From positions 5,642,001-5,706,000 of the forward strand of contig PUFA01000105.1 in the NCBI GenBank assembly GCA_003508835.1: 64,000 bases of DNA, in the 5' to 3' direction. Numbering within the stretch: the stretch's first letter is position 1; each line of letters begins with the position of its first letter. Of this stretch, positions 36,535 through 49,800 are shown one piece after another. This DNA comes from Eonycteris spelaea (lineage: Eukaryota > Chordata > Mammalia > Chiroptera > Pteropodidae). The notes under the pieces are model-generated. The model was not told the origin of the DNA. It did no database searches and saw nothing but the letters and a program-made list of their open reading frames with translations. A program made the position numbers and the translations under genes.

Positions 36535-36660
36535 CATTTTTAGAGATGAGCAAGTTGAATCTCAGAGATGTTTAGTAGCTGGCCAAGATCACGTGGAATT
36601 TGAGCGGCAGACCCAAGACTCACTAATCCGTGATCACTAATAGCTGAGCCCATGGCTTTC
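36535..36660 (-). repeat. MIR SINE
   Basis: 'tttagagatgagcaagttga' then 'gctggccaagatcacgtgg' and 'gcggcagacccaagactcac' follow the reversed MIR core in order. Confidence 0.6.
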
Positions 36661-37084
36661 CACAGTATGAAATATGGACGATCCAAGTCTGAAGTAAAAT
36701 GAATAACTTGTCATGTTAACTTTTTGCATTCTTCTCTGGCAGTGGGTCTGGTAATCATAAAGAATTTGCTTTGGGGTAAGCTATTAAGTCTATACTGGGG
36801 AAATTGTTCAAAAATGGAATGTAATCAGTTTAGTAGGTAGGGGTGCGATGTGCCAGGAAATGACACAATATCTAACAGCATCGAATTAGCCTTTTTAAAG
36901 TGTGTTGTAGAGAGCAATGATTGTCTTCAAAATGCTCACATTGGATTTACTGTAAAAGTTATCATTTGAAATAAGGAAAAGCATCTATTCATCCTGTAAC
37001 TTCCATGAACAACATCTGTCGCCAAGAAATAGGGAGCTCCAAGTTCCCCGGAAAGGGGTCACTTTTGCCAAAGACAACAGGAAG

Positions 37085-37500
37085 GAACGTTTTTCTTCTG
37101 TGGGAATGACATGCTAGTGGAAAATAAACAATAAACACGCATAAAAAAAATAGTATCATGTAAGGGCGTGGTAAGTGCTAAGAAGATGGGAAAAAAGCAG
37201 AGAGAGGAGACAGAATAACATGGGAGGCTATTTTGGAGGGTGTGGTCAGGAGATGCCTCTGAGGAGGAGACTGTTCAATAGAGGCCACAAGAAAAATTCA
37301 AAGCAAAGCAGTAAAAATATGGGAGAAGAGCATTCGAAGCTGAGGGAAGAGAGAGGACCCAGGCCTTCAGGTGGGCATGTCCTTGGCATGTTCCAAGAAA
37401 CAGAAAGGCCAGTGTGGCAGGAACAGAGTGAGCAGAGAGGAGATGGATGCTAGAGAAGGATGCAGGGGGCTGATCATGGAGAGCCCGTTGGCCCACCGCG
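37085..37500 (-). repeat. L2-type ancient LINE region
   Basis: 'aaaataaacaataaacacgc' then 'ggtcaggagatgcctctgag', 'gggagaagagcattcgaagc', 'ttccaagaaacagaaaggcc', 'agtgtggcaggaacagagtg' and 'gatcatggagagcccgttgg' occur in the order of the widespread reversed L2-type consensus. Unlike the neighbouring DNA it is CpG-poor. The family name is from memory. Confidence 0.68.
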
Positions 37501-37627
37501 TGGACTTCGATTTCATCATCAGCGTGTGAGTCAAAGTTCTCCAGAGGAATAGGAACCAAAGTAAATAGATATAGATACAGATATCAACATATAGATAGAC
37601 GTACATTTTCTTTTAATAGAGGTCTCT

Positions 37628-37752
37628 CAATATATGTTATTATATATAAAATGTTTATTATATATAATATGTTTATTATATATGTTTATATATTATATAT
37701 AATATATTGCATTATATATATGTTTATTATATATGTTTATTATATATAATAG
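37628..37752. repeat. TATATAATATGTTTAT-type AT-rich tandem repeat
   Basis: Imperfect repeats of 'atatgtttattatatataat' units, about 125 bp in all. Confidence 0.9.
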
Positions 37753-37784
37753 CTGACTAAGGTTACATGGCATTTGAGCAAATC

Positions 37785-37809
37785 GAGAGAGAGAGAGAGA
37801 GAGAGAGAT
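37785..37809 (+). repeat. (GA)n microsatellite
   Basis: Twelve GA dinucleotides in an unbroken run. Confidence 0.95.
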
Positions 37810-38250
37810 TAATTATAAAGAAATGGTTAAGGTGATTATGGGCTGACAAGTCTCAACATCGCAGTGGGCACCCTTGAGACCCAGGACAGGCCTTAGTGTT
37901 GTTATGGTCCGAGTCCAAAGGCCTGAGCTGGGAGCCGATGGTGTCGTTCCAGTCCAACGGCCAGTGGGCTCGCGATCCAGGAGTAGCCAATGCTTCAGAT
38001 CAAGGGTGAAGGCAGAAAGAACCCAGAGGCTCAGAGTCAGACGGACAGGAGGAGGCGCCCCTTCCCGGGAGAGGCTCTGCCTTTTTTGTTCTCTTCCAGC
38101 CTCGGGGCGGGCGGCTTGAACGGAGCCACAGCAGAGAGGGCACTCTGCCTTACTCCGTCTGCTGCCTCCAGGGCCACCCTCGCAGACACAGCCAGAGCGT
38201 CTGAAGAAACGTCTGGCAGTGTTAAGTCGACACAAAAATGAACTATCACA

Positions 38251-40994
38251 TGTCCACCCCTTGTCAACTTGGCGCCCACACACATCTTCTTAACCCATAC
38301 TTAATCTCCCAATAAAGACAGTAACACGGTCATAATTCCACCTAACGTGATACGGCTATCCTGTGTACACCTGAAAACGAACTCACCCCTCCCCCAGCAG
38401 AGGAAGCAAAGAGTTGGAATGAAGTTTACTCTTCTCCTTGATCTCTGGTAACTTAACTGCTGTGATGGGCAGTCCGTTTTTTCGTATCACGTGATAAAGG
38501 AGTGAGCGAGGGAAGACGACAAAGGTATTTGCTCGGTGTTATATCTCCACGCACACCGACATACTTATGGTGAAACAAGGAGGAAGTACTCATGACAATT
38601 ACAGGTCACATGGTGCTGGCTGGTATTGCTAAGTACTTCCTTCCACTACCCAGTCGGTATTCCTTTATGCCTTCAGCAAGCCCCTCAGCCAATCATGGTT
38701 CTTTACCTGGTGGGGCGACCCGACCCTTCGTTCCTGAAGAGTCGGGGCCATTAGTCGTTCTACTCAGATTGGGTCGTTACAGGTTTCCATTGACCTTTTC
38801 ATCATAGGGCATGGCGATGCTAAGAGGGTCAGAGGCTTTTCAGAACGCATAAAAATGATGGAGAGAGAGGAGGGACACGAAAGCAGATGCAAGGAATTAA
38901 TGATGACGACTCACAGACTCCAGGCGGGTTAAGTGAAAAGGTGGCAGTCAATTAATTGGAAGAGCCGGTGGAGTCCAGGAGTTATTGAAATGGGGCAGCC
39001 TAACAGAAATACGCTGGAAATAAGAGCTCGCCGTCAGAGGGTTGGATGTTTGAAATTAAGGTTTTGGAGATTGTAAAATTCTGGGCAATGGCACCGATGA
39101 GAGCAAATCACTGTACGAGAGGATTTCAAGGAACTTGAACCAGCTGGAATTGAGCATGTGTGCATCGTTGCCTTTGACCTGTGTGAAATGCTGGTCCAAA
39201 ATCAGACTAACTCGCGAAACCCTCTCACCGTTTTTGTTTTGTTTTGTTTTGTTTTTCATGAGATCGAGATAATGTTCCACACCAAGACGTGACTGGATGA
39301 GGTGGCCCCTTTTCCTCGCAGGGGGGTTTCTTCTGAGGATTGGCTGCCTTCGCAGGGCGCACAGTGTGGGGCCCTGCCCTCGGGATGGGCGCCCTGGGGG
39401 GGGGGCAGGTGTCCCGTGCTGCTCACCCTCTGGGCCTCTCGCCCTTCGGGATGGGTGCCGACACGGGTCTCACCTTCTCTTTGCAAAACAGCCGCTGGAT
39501 CCTTCCACGCTTTTCCGAACTTTCGAGAAGCAGCCTGGAGTGAAGCGAAGCCCTTGGCGGTGGCCTGGTTGTTATGGGCCGTGGGTGTGCACGAGGCCGG
39601 CCAGCAGTCGCTTCGGAGACAACTTAGCCCCGTGCTGCTCGGGGCCTGGGAGCGGCCTCGGTCCTTCGGAAGAACGTGGATGAGAAAAGGATGCGGAGGA
39701 GAGGCTTATTTTCAGGACACATGAGATAAGTCGTTCAGGCACGTGATGCTGTGGGCTCAGCAAGGGGGACCCAGATGGATGGGAAACCAGGGCACCATGC
39801 TGGGGACGGCAGAGTGGAGAACTCAGCACTCCGTCACCAAAAGTCCCCGTGCAAGGGGCTGCGCGGCAGGGGCCACTGGTCTTCTTAGGGTCTCTGAAAA
39901 CAAGAGGGACAGCGAGTGTCAGGCAACGTCGTGTTCTCTCCCGTCTCGTCTGACTTCTCTGCCTCTCTCCTCCCTGTCCTGCCTCTCCCTTTCCTCACCT
40001 TCCCCCCACTCCTCCTTCCATCTGCTCTGCTGATGTTTTCCCCCCTTTATTGTCAGCATCCTTTAGTGAAGGGGCATGGATCTCAGTCTCCTGTGTTATT
40101 TCTCTCCCCCTGCTTTGTTCTAGGTAATAATTCAGCCATCTCCAGAAGAGCTTACTTAAAGCGAGGGGAAGCCTGCACAAAGATTGCGGACAGGCTTAAA
40201 TTTTCACGCTGGGCCTCTTTTTAGGTCTCCAGCTATACGTACCGAGGATATGTGTCTTTGAACACCGCGGCATTTAACCCAGATAGGCCATGGTATCTAA
40301 GTGAAAGTCGAGGCAAAACCCATTATTTTTGGAAAGGTTTCGGGTAAAGTCACCCCCTACACAAAGGTGCAGCAGAAACAAACACCGCCTGTCTCTGTGG
40401 AAACCCCCAGCGGTTTTCTCGAGAGCAGCACTGAGTGATGCTGGTCCAGTTGGGTACATCTTTAACTGCTCTTGGTCTGTTTTCTCCAGAGTCAAACATC
40501 TGCTCAAGGCCAAGAACATTTCCAAAAGCCAAAGTAAACAAACAAAAGCAAGCATTCTCTCCACGGCTCACACGTTGATTGTCCCAAGTTTTTCCCCAGC
40601 TATAAAAAGATACTTCAACTGACAGGAAATAGTTTCCTGACTGACACACTGTCTCCTGAGGAGAAGTTTAACGTCTTGTCTCTCCACATTTCAAGTCAGC
40701 CAGAGAAGCATCCCACCTTCCTGTGAGGGCCTCCAACACGTTCTCGCGGGTACTTAGCGGTTTGAGTCCCAAGCACCAGGATACAACCTAAACCTGATGA
40801 CCCTTTTAAAGACGCTCACTTCCTGGGACATCCCCGTCTTCATCGCTAATTAAAAATGCTCTTTAATAAAACTCAGAGAACGGGGCCCAGGTCTATTCGG
40901 AGATCTCGTTCTTTCTCATAGCTGCTGGTACTTCCAGAGGCAACATATTTCCAGTACAAGGTGGTCCATTAAAAAAAAAAAAATCCATTTCACT
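38251..40994. other. Intergenic, GC/CpG-rich, no gene recognised
   Basis: 39.3-39.9 kb is GC- and CpG-rich with open frames in all three plus-strand phases (39297-39724), which signals composition rather than coding. A G10 run lies at 39396-39405. No exon could be defended. Confidence 0.45.
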
Positions 40995-41390
40995 TTAAGT
41001 GTATCGGTTTCCTGTTGCTGCTGTAACAAATCGCCGCAAATTTCGTGGCCTAAACACCTCAAATTTATTCTCGTACAGTTCTGGAGGTCGGAAGTCTACA
41101 TCCATCTTACAGGGACAGGGCCGGTTCCCTCGGAGGGTCCCGGGGAGGATTCGCTCTTTGTTTCCTGCTTCTCTACCTGCTGCCCGGACGTTCTGTGGCT
41201 CAAACTCTGTGTCTTCACGTCATCCTTTTCCTCCTTTGGCCTTCCTGTATCCGTCCTATACGTGCCCTGTGATTCCATTTTGAGGCCACCAGATATTCTA
41301 GTCTAATCTCTCCATCTCAAGATCTTTCACTTAATGTTTCTGGGAAGTCTCTTTTGCTGTATCAAGTCACATTCACAGGTTCTGGGGGTT
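40995..41390 (+). repeat. Ancient LTR-like repeat (MaLR-type, unresolved)
   Basis: 'atcggtttcctgttgctgct' then 'gtaacaaatcgccgcaaatt', 'acagttctggaggtcggaag' and a 'tcacattcacaggttc' block match a very common mammalian interspersed element. Consensus CA/TA steps appear as CG ('atcgccgcaaatttcg' for 'attaccacaaacttag'). Confidence 0.65.
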
Positions 41391-41699
41391 AAGTAGTAGA
41401 TATCTTGTGTGTGTGTGTGTGAGGGGGACTTTTATTCAACCTGATTTATATAGCTTTTATTCATTTTAAATAATGTGGATCAGCCTGCAGTTTTTTTTTT
41501 TAAAAAAAACACAATATCTGTTTTATACATTATAAATTGGGTCAGTTGATAAAACTGAGGTTCTCTGTCTGGCAGCCTGCGCTATTTTAATGGCTACTTT
41601 GAAATTCCGTCCTTTACTTTGATTTTCCTCAGTCACTCTCCTCTAGAACTGTAAGACCTAACGATATTCCATCCCTTGGTGTGGCCAATAATTCCAGTT

Positions 41700-42290
41700 C
41701 ACGGAAAACTGACTGTGTTCATCAGAACTCTTTCGGTCGCCAGTGCAACTCAGCTTAAACGGGCTTAGATCGAAACAAAATTAATAATATGTTGGCTCAC
41801 AGAACTGACGGGGGCGGGGGTGAGGCTGGTCTTGGGCACAGAGCGGGGCAAGTACTCGATTACATCTTCCAGCATTTCTTCCCTGTTCTGTCTCTTTGAC
41901 GTGCTTTCTCCTGGGTTGGCTCTTTCTCAGGCAAAGCTAAAGCTTCTAAGTATTTGCAAAAAAAAAAAAAAAAAAAATGGCTGTCAGAAGTGCCAGGCTG
42001 CCAATCCATCAACTTGGCAACCTAGCAGAAGACACTGCCTCTTGCCCAAAAGGTCCAGCAAAAGTCCCATGGGGGGTTCCCCTCGAGCAGCTGAAGCCAC
42101 TGGCAAATCCCCGCCCCAATTCCTGTCACTAATGGGACATGGGGCTCTGAATGGCCAGGCTCGAGTCATGTGCTCTCCTGAAATCTCGGGTGAGCATATG
42201 GTGCAGGCCACATAAACACGGAGGGATGGGCTTCCTCACCTAAATAGCGATGCAATGAGTAGAAGAAGGAGAAATGGATAATGGCCAAAT
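41700..42290 (+). repeat. Ancient interspersed repeat (unresolved family)
   Basis: The order 'ttggctcacagaactgac', 'gaggctggtcttgggcacag', 'ggttggctctttctcaggca', 'ggtccagcaaaagtcccatg' and 'tggccaggctcgagtcatgt' matches a widespread old mammalian repeat that I recognise but cannot name safely. An A-run at 41958-41977 interrupts it. Confidence 0.5.
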
Positions 42291-45200
42291 ACAATGAACA
42301 CGTCCATCACACCTGCGTGGACCCAAGTGGGGCCTTTTCCACGGAGCATCTAATAGTATATCCAGACGAAATCTCTGAAGGCAAACATTGCCCTTGCCTT
42401 CTTAAAGCCAGATCTGTCCTTGAGCTACAGCGTCCATCGGTGGTTTGTGGGTGTCAGATACCCCTGGAGTCCGGGGAGCAGTGACCTTTTCTCATGTCTA
42501 GGGCTGAATCACGGAAGGGTTATTTTCTTACTAAAATCACCCAAGGCGCTAGGATTGTACAACCACATCACGAACATCCGAACCCACAGTAAGGTCAGTC
42601 AACCCTGGGGAAATTAAAAAAAAAAAACCATTCCGTCGTCGAAAGATGAAATGACGCCCATGAAAACATGATGTTTAGAGCATATTCTTATTTCCACTAA
42701 GACACAGAATAATTAGAGTGGCTGAACTAAAGCTTCTTGATTTTCAAAACCCTCTTGAGTAAATGAAGAAAATGGGACCAATAAACCTTTCGATTTCAAC
42801 CTTCAAAGGTTTTTAAAGTTTATTTTCACAAACTAGTCCTTGGATGCTTGAAGATAAAAACCTATTTTTAGATAAGGTGTCCTCTCTTCATCCAAGGGTA
42901 GATATATAGTCTTCGTCTGATTTTAATTTTTTCGTGTTTGGAAAAGATGACCTAGAGAAATAGGGGGGAAATAATTACATGAATAAAGAAATCTGAAAAA
43001 TCACAATTTACACACTTTTCACATTTATATTTTTTATTTTTATTATAAAATTAAAATCTAGTTTCTCACAGTTTTTTTCCTTAAATGACTGATTATAATA
43101 GTATAATGGGCGAGTATACACTGAATTAAGGAAACAGCCTGAAGGGGGTGCTGTTTACCTGATTTTTCTATTTTGAGTAAGAATTTTATTGCTGCTTAGT
43201 AGGGATCCACTTTGCCCAGTGGGAATAATTGTGGGAATAAAAAAAGGTGTTGTTTAAATCAGGACATTATTCAAACAACTGAAAAGTTAACAAAAAGAAC
43301 TTAATCTGTACTATGACATGAGAATGGCATACATTATCATAATGAACAAGCACATAGGATAAACAATAAAATAATAAACTCCAAGATTTTGATATTAGAA
43401 TTCCTCCAAGGGCCTCCGACCCATGTCAAAGTTAAAAAGTATTTTGCTCGTTTCCGATTGAACTCTTGTTCTTATTTTTGAGTTCTCCTGTTCTTTCTAA
43501 TATTCGAAATCTTCAGTTTTTAGCTTACACTTATATCGAGTAGGAATTTTCAATACAAAGTATTCTTTATCATCTAAATCATTTTTTCAAGGTTTTTCTT
43601 CCCCCCCCCCTTAAAAATGTCTCTGAAAATTCCCGCAACAACCTGTTTGCTTCTGGGAGGGGTCCTTCCCTATCGAAGCACGTGAAACTGTAATCAAACA
43701 AGGGGACCCAAAAACGCAGGGAACGCATCACCTCTGGCCCTGAGATCTCTAGCCAGCCTGCCGTCTCTCCACCTTACAGAGGCATCTTACGTTTGTTTTA
43801 TCTACAATGCCAGAGTGTTTAGTAGTTGCACTTAGTGGAAAGAATAGGGAAAGGACATTTCTTCTATCTTCCCAGAGACAGATATTTTTTTATATGAAGC
43901 TGCAGTAAGCGGCTGGAAACGCTAGAGGTCTCTTCTAACATCCTTTTTATTTTTATTTTTATTTTTTTTAAACTGAAAGCTAATTTTCAGTATTCGCGAA
44001 TGTAATTCTCAGGGATAAAATTGCTGTTTTAATTTATTTTCCATTGCTAAGTATCAAAGTTTTCTTAAATTTTATCTTGAAAAAAAAATCAGTCTTATCT
44101 AATTATTTTCTCAGGATTACATACATCTCTCAGCGGGAGAGGCTCTAGACCTGACTAGACTGTGGTATTATCATTCATCCACATTAATCCATTTATTTTT
44201 GACATGTCTATTCATTCAAGTCTTTGAAAAAAAAATATTGCCTTCGGAGACATTACAATCTGAAACTACAAAGTAAAACTTAAAAATAAAATTTCGGAAT
44301 TTAGAAATCATTATTCCTGTATCTTTCACCAAACAGCATTCATCAAAACCTTAAATTGTTACCACAATCTGAAGAAAAACAATTTACAACAAAAATCGTT
44401 CCCATTTGAGCAAACCTTGGTAGCTAGAGTAGGACCACAGATGTTATACGACCCTTGGATTTTGAAATTTTTGTTTATCAGATGTAAATGAAAAAATGAG
44501 TGAAATGGTGCATCTGGCAAAAACGGGCATTTCTGGGGCTGTTCTAGTGATGTCCGCTCGCCGTGTCAGTGTTGGCTGCTCGTAACTTCTCGCCCACATC
44601 TTTCATCTTCCTTCCGAGAGGGATCGGTCTTTCCAAGTCACCACAAAAATCCGAATGGCAACGCTTTCTGCCCCTGGAGCTGCGGACGACCCTTCTAGTT
44701 CACGTGCAGGGAAAGGTCATAAGCTGCTTCCCTAGCCTTGTTCTTCTCTAGAAGTTCTTGGCTATCCGATCACTGAAAACCAGTTCTTTGTATTCAGACA
44801 GAGGCATTCCATGACCTCTCGCTGGACCAACAGGATTTCCCTATTAAATCGCGTCTGTCTTTAGAAATGCAAAATGACCACAACAAAACATGGATGCGTT
44901 TTAAACCAAGCTCTCCGCAACTTCTGACCTAGATGCATTTGTGAGTCAAGAAAGCGAGGGGACAAAACTAACTTCGTCCAATAGAAAGCTTCTGAGTTGC
45001 CGATTATTCAGAATTAGCAGTCATGACAGCCTAAAAAAAAAAAAAAGGAGAGAGAAGAAAGGTCAAAAATCTGCATGATGAAAGACTTCCCCTGCTATGA
45101 ATTCTGCAAGTGATGTATAGGAAACAGGCAAATTCGCTTGCTGCGGTATTTCAAGGCGCCATTTCTACAGACTCCAACGTGAACGGTGCCTGCTACAGCG

Positions 45201-45589
45201 CCCAATGCCCCCGGCGTCTGCCACCCACCACTGACCATTGCCACTACTCTGTTTGCTCATCCACAGATGCCAATGCCTGCCTTACTACTTCATGGAGGAG
45301 TTTCTGAGGAACCCATGAGAGAAGAGATGTGAGCAGAATATTGGAAGTTCAAAATAATGCTTATCTGTGTGAACAAAATGTACTCATTTTACTCTATAAG
45401 CTTCTCCCCCCACACACACCCAAATGTAGAAAAGAGAGGTTGTTGAAGCCTGACAGGAAGTTAGAGTGTGCTGGCAGCATTGGGGTAAAAGCGTTTTGGG
45501 GAGAAAAAAAAATAGAACGACATATAAGAAATCACAGTAGTCTCAAGGAATTTGGAGCATTGGGAAAAAAACACAAGTGGTGTTTATGT
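42291..45589. other. AT-rich intergenic, no gene recognised
   Basis: Largely AT-rich and CpG-poor, notably 42.6-44.5 kb, with a C10 run at 43601-43610. No exon, RNA gene or confident repeat was found. Conserved non-coding elements are possible but cannot be judged from one sequence. Confidence 0.45.
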
Positions 45590-46000
45590 AGACGGAGTAA
45601 AGGGGAGATGGAAGAGATAAACAGGATCCGGATCCTGAACCGCTTTAGTTTAGTTCGAAAGGAGCGTTTTCCTTATCCGGACCGGTAGGGACCACCGAGT
45701 GCTGAAACGGGAGAGCAAATACATCGCTTCACATTTGTGGGAGATCTTGCTCATGGTTCTTAGAGGAGCCACCGAAGGGGGTGAGACTAGAGGTCAGGAG
45801 ATGAGTCAGAAGCCTGCTTGTTGCCTTCGTCCAGGAGCGAGACGAGGAAGCCCTGAACTAAGGCAGTGGCAGTGGGCACAGGGACGTGGGTGATGGTGAA
45901 CAGGAAGGACTTCGGGTGGCTGGTTCTGTTGGTGGAAGAAAAAAAGAGAATGACGGATGACTCTCGAATTTTCTGACGTAGAAACTGGATAGATGGTTTT
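45590..46000. repeat. L2-type ancient LINE region
   Basis: 'gaactaaggcagtggcagtg' then 'gaacaggaaggacttcgggt', a 'gaatgacggatgactctcg' block and 'aattttctgacgtagaaac' fit the same L2-type consensus as the region at 37.1-37.5 kb (its 'gcagtggcagtggg', 'gtcaaggatgactccaaggtttttgg' part). Diverged. Confidence 0.5.
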
Positions 46001-46168
46001 AAGTGTTGCTGTTGTTCAATATCGTGTCTTCAGAAATCTCTAAGGATAGACTCTTCCTAATTGTGATTTCTGTCGTCCATCCCTAGACACAATTTTCCTA
46101 AGGGTGTGTGAAACCAAGCCTCGATCATGTTCTATGACCTGTGTGAAGTTGTAAATCACCTAAATTGG

Positions 46169-46264
46169 TATGTGTGTGTGTGTATACATATATATAATAC
46201 ATAAATATGTATGTATATATGTATGTGTGTGTATATATATATATTATATATTATATATATATAA
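46169..46264. repeat. (TG)n/(TA)n compound microsatellite
   Basis: TG run followed by alternating TA/ATGT/TATA units of about 95 bp. Confidence 0.93.
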
Positions 46265-48562
46265 TTCCGCATTCAAAAATAATTGAAAAATGAAAGTATT
46301 TTATGCTGAAATGACATGAGGTCTTGAATTTCTTCTTCTTTTATTTTTAATAATTCACTGAGGGAGTAAGAGTATATAGGGCTAAAATGAAATAAAATAG
46401 GCTATATGTTAACAATTATTGAAAATGGGTACCCAGGGGGTGACAGTCTACTGCCCTTTCTTCCTCTGTGCATATTTTTAAATTCACATCATACATAGTT
46501 TTTAAAACTAACTAGAAATCAAATGAAATAGATGCATGATTTTCTAAGAAAAGATTTCTGAGGAAATTTTGTTTGAAAGAAAAGGGAAGAGCATCACATT
46601 CTGAGAATTACGTAGGAATGGCAGTGTCGCTGTTGAGTCTCTCTGAATTTCCTTACAAAGTCGGTAACAGTGATTCATTGGAAAGCATGGTGGACTATTC
46701 TGGAAGACAGCTGTAGATACCGCGAGGGGGCTTTGCAGGCGACTAACCGTGCAGCTGACTTCAGTGGGGTTGCAGGAAGCCTGACCCTATTAGACGTCTA
46801 GGGGTTTGTGCCTATGGACTGTGGGAAAGTAATAAACCAAACCAACTTATTATGACCACACTTGTACTGAGGAGAAAATGCTAAAAGTAGGATCCTAATG
46901 GAGTAAGACAGAAACGATAGGGGTAAAGGGTGAGGGGGGGGAAAGTCCAGATAAATTTAAGAGAAAGGAACAGAAGAGGGAAATCTCAGGAAGTTTGCTG
47001 TCCTTTTCTGTGAAAACAAAGGAGAGGTCAAAAGTTATGAAATTAGAAAAGCTATCCTAGCTCTTCATCCCTCTAAGAAGACGGAAGGAACTCATTTCAT
47101 TTAAAAATGAGCTGTAGGAGAGAACTCATCAAATCTCAAAGCAAGTTGTTGTCATTAGAAGAAAAGAGAACTGGACGTGTATTAAATCTTCACATACTAG
47201 GAAATAGTGCCAGCAATTCAAACTCACAAAATGGATGAAAACTATAACCTAATATTTTGAAATATGTTAAAATAACAGGAGAAAAATTATTATAAGCTTT
47301 AATAAAACATTACAAATCAGAAGTTTTTCAAGGTCATAACTAAATGAGTACAGAAAACGTTAAGTTGAAAGTACTCAAAAAACATTTAGAAAAATCATTC
47401 GAGAAACCAAAGGTCAACCAACGAAATACAATAACAACGACACAAAATGCTTTAAGGAAAGAGAAGATAGGAAAAGAGGAAATTTAGACATCACATGGAC
47501 ATGAAGAAAGAGAGAAGAAAAGAGTGAACAGAAAAGTGGTAGTTCTAAAGACACTAAAAGAAGATCTAACGTGTAGTAAAGGGGGTTTCTGAAGCAGAAA
47601 ACCTAAGTAATTGAAACAAATAAATGCTTCCATCTAAAATTCAATGGAACATTCCTTGGGAGGATGTGAAACTACTCAATGACTATACCCGATTGCATAA
47701 AATACTAGCCAACAACTCACAGTACAAGAGAGATTCTAACAAAACTATAGCTGTTGGGAGGCAGGGGTGGGTGGGATGTCCTTTGGGCATCAATGCGAAA
47801 AGATGACAGTGCTTAGAAGCAGCTCAGTTTGTCGTCAGCTTTTAAGCTAGTACTACTTTATGCAAGGTAATGGCATGCCGTTTTTAAGATGCCCATGAAA
47901 AGAAGATGTGAGCTACGGAGTTTACATTCAGCCAGAATAAATTCTAAGCGTAGGAATTTCGCCACAGATCTTCCCTAATGACTCTCCTGCAGAACTAACT
48001 ACAACCAAACGGACCAGAGAAACAGGATCACAAGAATAGCGAAATACAGAGAAGATTGCGAGTCTGACATTCCAGGACGTCTCTATAATTTTACACCAGA
48101 TCACCAACTTCTGCCCCGTTTCAGGCAGCGTTGTGGATGTTAGTGGACCGGACATTTCTAGTTGAGATGCACACAACTGAGCCAAACTTTTCCCAGATTT
48201 CTAGGGGAAAATATTTCTTAAAGATTTAAGACACATTTCAAAGAACAAAAGCAAACACATGAGGACACTGTAGATACTTCATATCTATGTGTGCCTAATA
48301 AAGTACCCCTAAACCACAGTAACTTCAAATAACATGTAGTTTCTTCGGTCAGAAATCTGGAGCAGTGGAGCTGGGTGTTTCTGGGTCTCTCATGAGGTTA
48401 CGATTTGCCAGCCGGGGCACCAGACAGCCCAGGGCTTGACATGTGTTTCTCGGCTCCCTCACAGTTGGCAGGCCTCAGTTCCTTCACACACGGGCCTCGC
48501 CGCAGGCTGCCCAGGGTAACTCGTGACATGGCAGCTGTTTTTGTCCAGAGCCATGATCCAAA

Positions 48563-48565
<3 letters not shown>
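46265..48565. other. AT-rich intergenic, no gene recognised
   Basis: Mostly A-rich, CpG-poor DNA between 46.3 and 47.8 kb and mixed composition after that. No exon, RNA gene or repeat family was recognised with confidence. Confidence 0.45.

Positions 48566-48607
<42 letters not shown>
48566..48607. repeat. (CA)n microsatellite
   Basis: About 21 uninterrupted AC dinucleotides. Confidence 0.97.
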
Positions 48608-48611
<4 letters not shown>

Positions 48612-48734
48612 CAAAGGACTCTAGACAGAAATTGCAGTCTTTTATAATATAATCTCGGAAGTTACACACCATCACTTCTGCCATATTCTGTTGGTCAGAC
48701 AGACTGAGATCCATCATGGGAGGGGACAGAGAGG

Positions 48735-48860
48735 TATTTTAAAAACCAGGAAACAGAGAGCACTAAGGGCCTTGAGCACCTTGGAGACTCAGAGATGGAA
48801 GTTTCTCGAAGTCACATAACTGGAAGGAGAACCATCTGGATTTCAAAGCAAGATCTAGAT
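48735..48860 (-). repeat. MIR-like fragment
   Basis: 'aaaaccaggaaacagagagc' then 'tctcgaagtcacataactgg' and a 'gatttcaaagcaagatctag' block follow the reversed MIR core. Confidence 0.55.
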
Positions 48861-49462
48861 GGCTCCAGAAATTGTTCTCTTTGTCGTATATTCGACCCAA
48901 GATGGAACGTGGATTATGAATATTCTAGATCTTTTTCTTTTCATTGAACTACGAGAAATATAACATCGATTTTTCTCAAGAGTCCCATAGCTATACATTT
49001 TAACAGAAAAATGACTCTTTCTTACCTTATTCTCAAGTGACCCTGGATGTCCGCAAACACCTTTAAATTCAAATTGACAGCATAGTTGCCCATCACTTTC
49101 AAATACAGGAACTCGTCATTTTCATGTGATTTATGTCTCTTTGTTTTTAGTAAGAGAGGATCAAAATGGTCTGGGTAACAGGTCCCAACCTAAATTTTAA
49201 GGTAGTGGTTTCTCAACTTTTTTTGTTGACACATTTGATTCTGTAATATTTAAAAAAATCACATTCTTTAAGGTATCACTACCAACCTCATCAAAAGTCT
49301 TTTAACTACTGAGAATCTGCCACGTTTGCAATGGCAGATATGCATTTTCCAAAATTCTATTTTTCCTTGGAAACCTGCCTTTTTATCACTGGCAACGAAT
49401 ACAGTTCTTGAAGTGGTGGTCTCAGGTTTTGCATTTTTGAAAAAAAAAAAAGTTGACCAAAT

Positions 49463-49800
49463 GTCATACAGTCAGTTCAGGCTGCCATAAGCCATTACCA
49501 CAAACTGGGTGCTTCTAAACAACGTGGATTTATTTCTTACAGTTCTGGAGGCAGGAGGTCTGAGATCCGGGTGACGACATGGTCAGGATCTGGCGGAGGC
49601 CCTCCGGCAGGTCACAGGCCTCCAAGTTCTCATCGCATCCTCACCTGGAAGAGAGCAGAGAGAGCAAGCTTTCTTACGACTGGTGTCAGGGCACTAATGC
49701 CATTTATGAAGGTGCCACCCTCATGACCTCTGCGAAAATACGTTTCTGAGCTGTCCAACTGTTCTCCCTGGCGCATTCACTCTTTCCTGTTGTCCTCTTA
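49463..49800 (+). repeat. Ancient interspersed repeat (LTR-like, unresolved)
   Basis: 'gtcagttcaggctgccataa' then 'acagttctggaggcaggagg', 'gggcactaatgccatttatg' and 'gtgccaccctcatgacctct' match a very common old mammalian element in the expected order. It resembles, but is not identical to, the repeat at 41.0-41.4 kb. Confidence 0.65.

Larger units (their letters stand above)
37525..38250 (+). repeat. Ancient interspersed repeat interrupted by TA and GA microsatellites
   Basis: 'tcaaagttctccagaggaat' at the left is the familiar 'tcagggttctccagagaaac' start of a mammalian interspersed repeat. Its continuation appears after the microsatellites as 'gattatgggctgacaagtct', 'gtccgagtccaaaggcctga', 'gctgggagccgatggtgtcg' and 'ctgccttttttgttctcttc'. 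I could not place it in a named family. Confidence 0.55.

Noticed and set aside
39297..39724. Overlapping plus-strand frames of 128 and 140 codons
   Set aside because: Three phases are open together in a GC-rich block. No domain or conserved codon pattern is visible.
41390..41422. (GT)n tract as a separate regulatory feature
   Set aside because: Only about eight units long, and no functional sign beside it.
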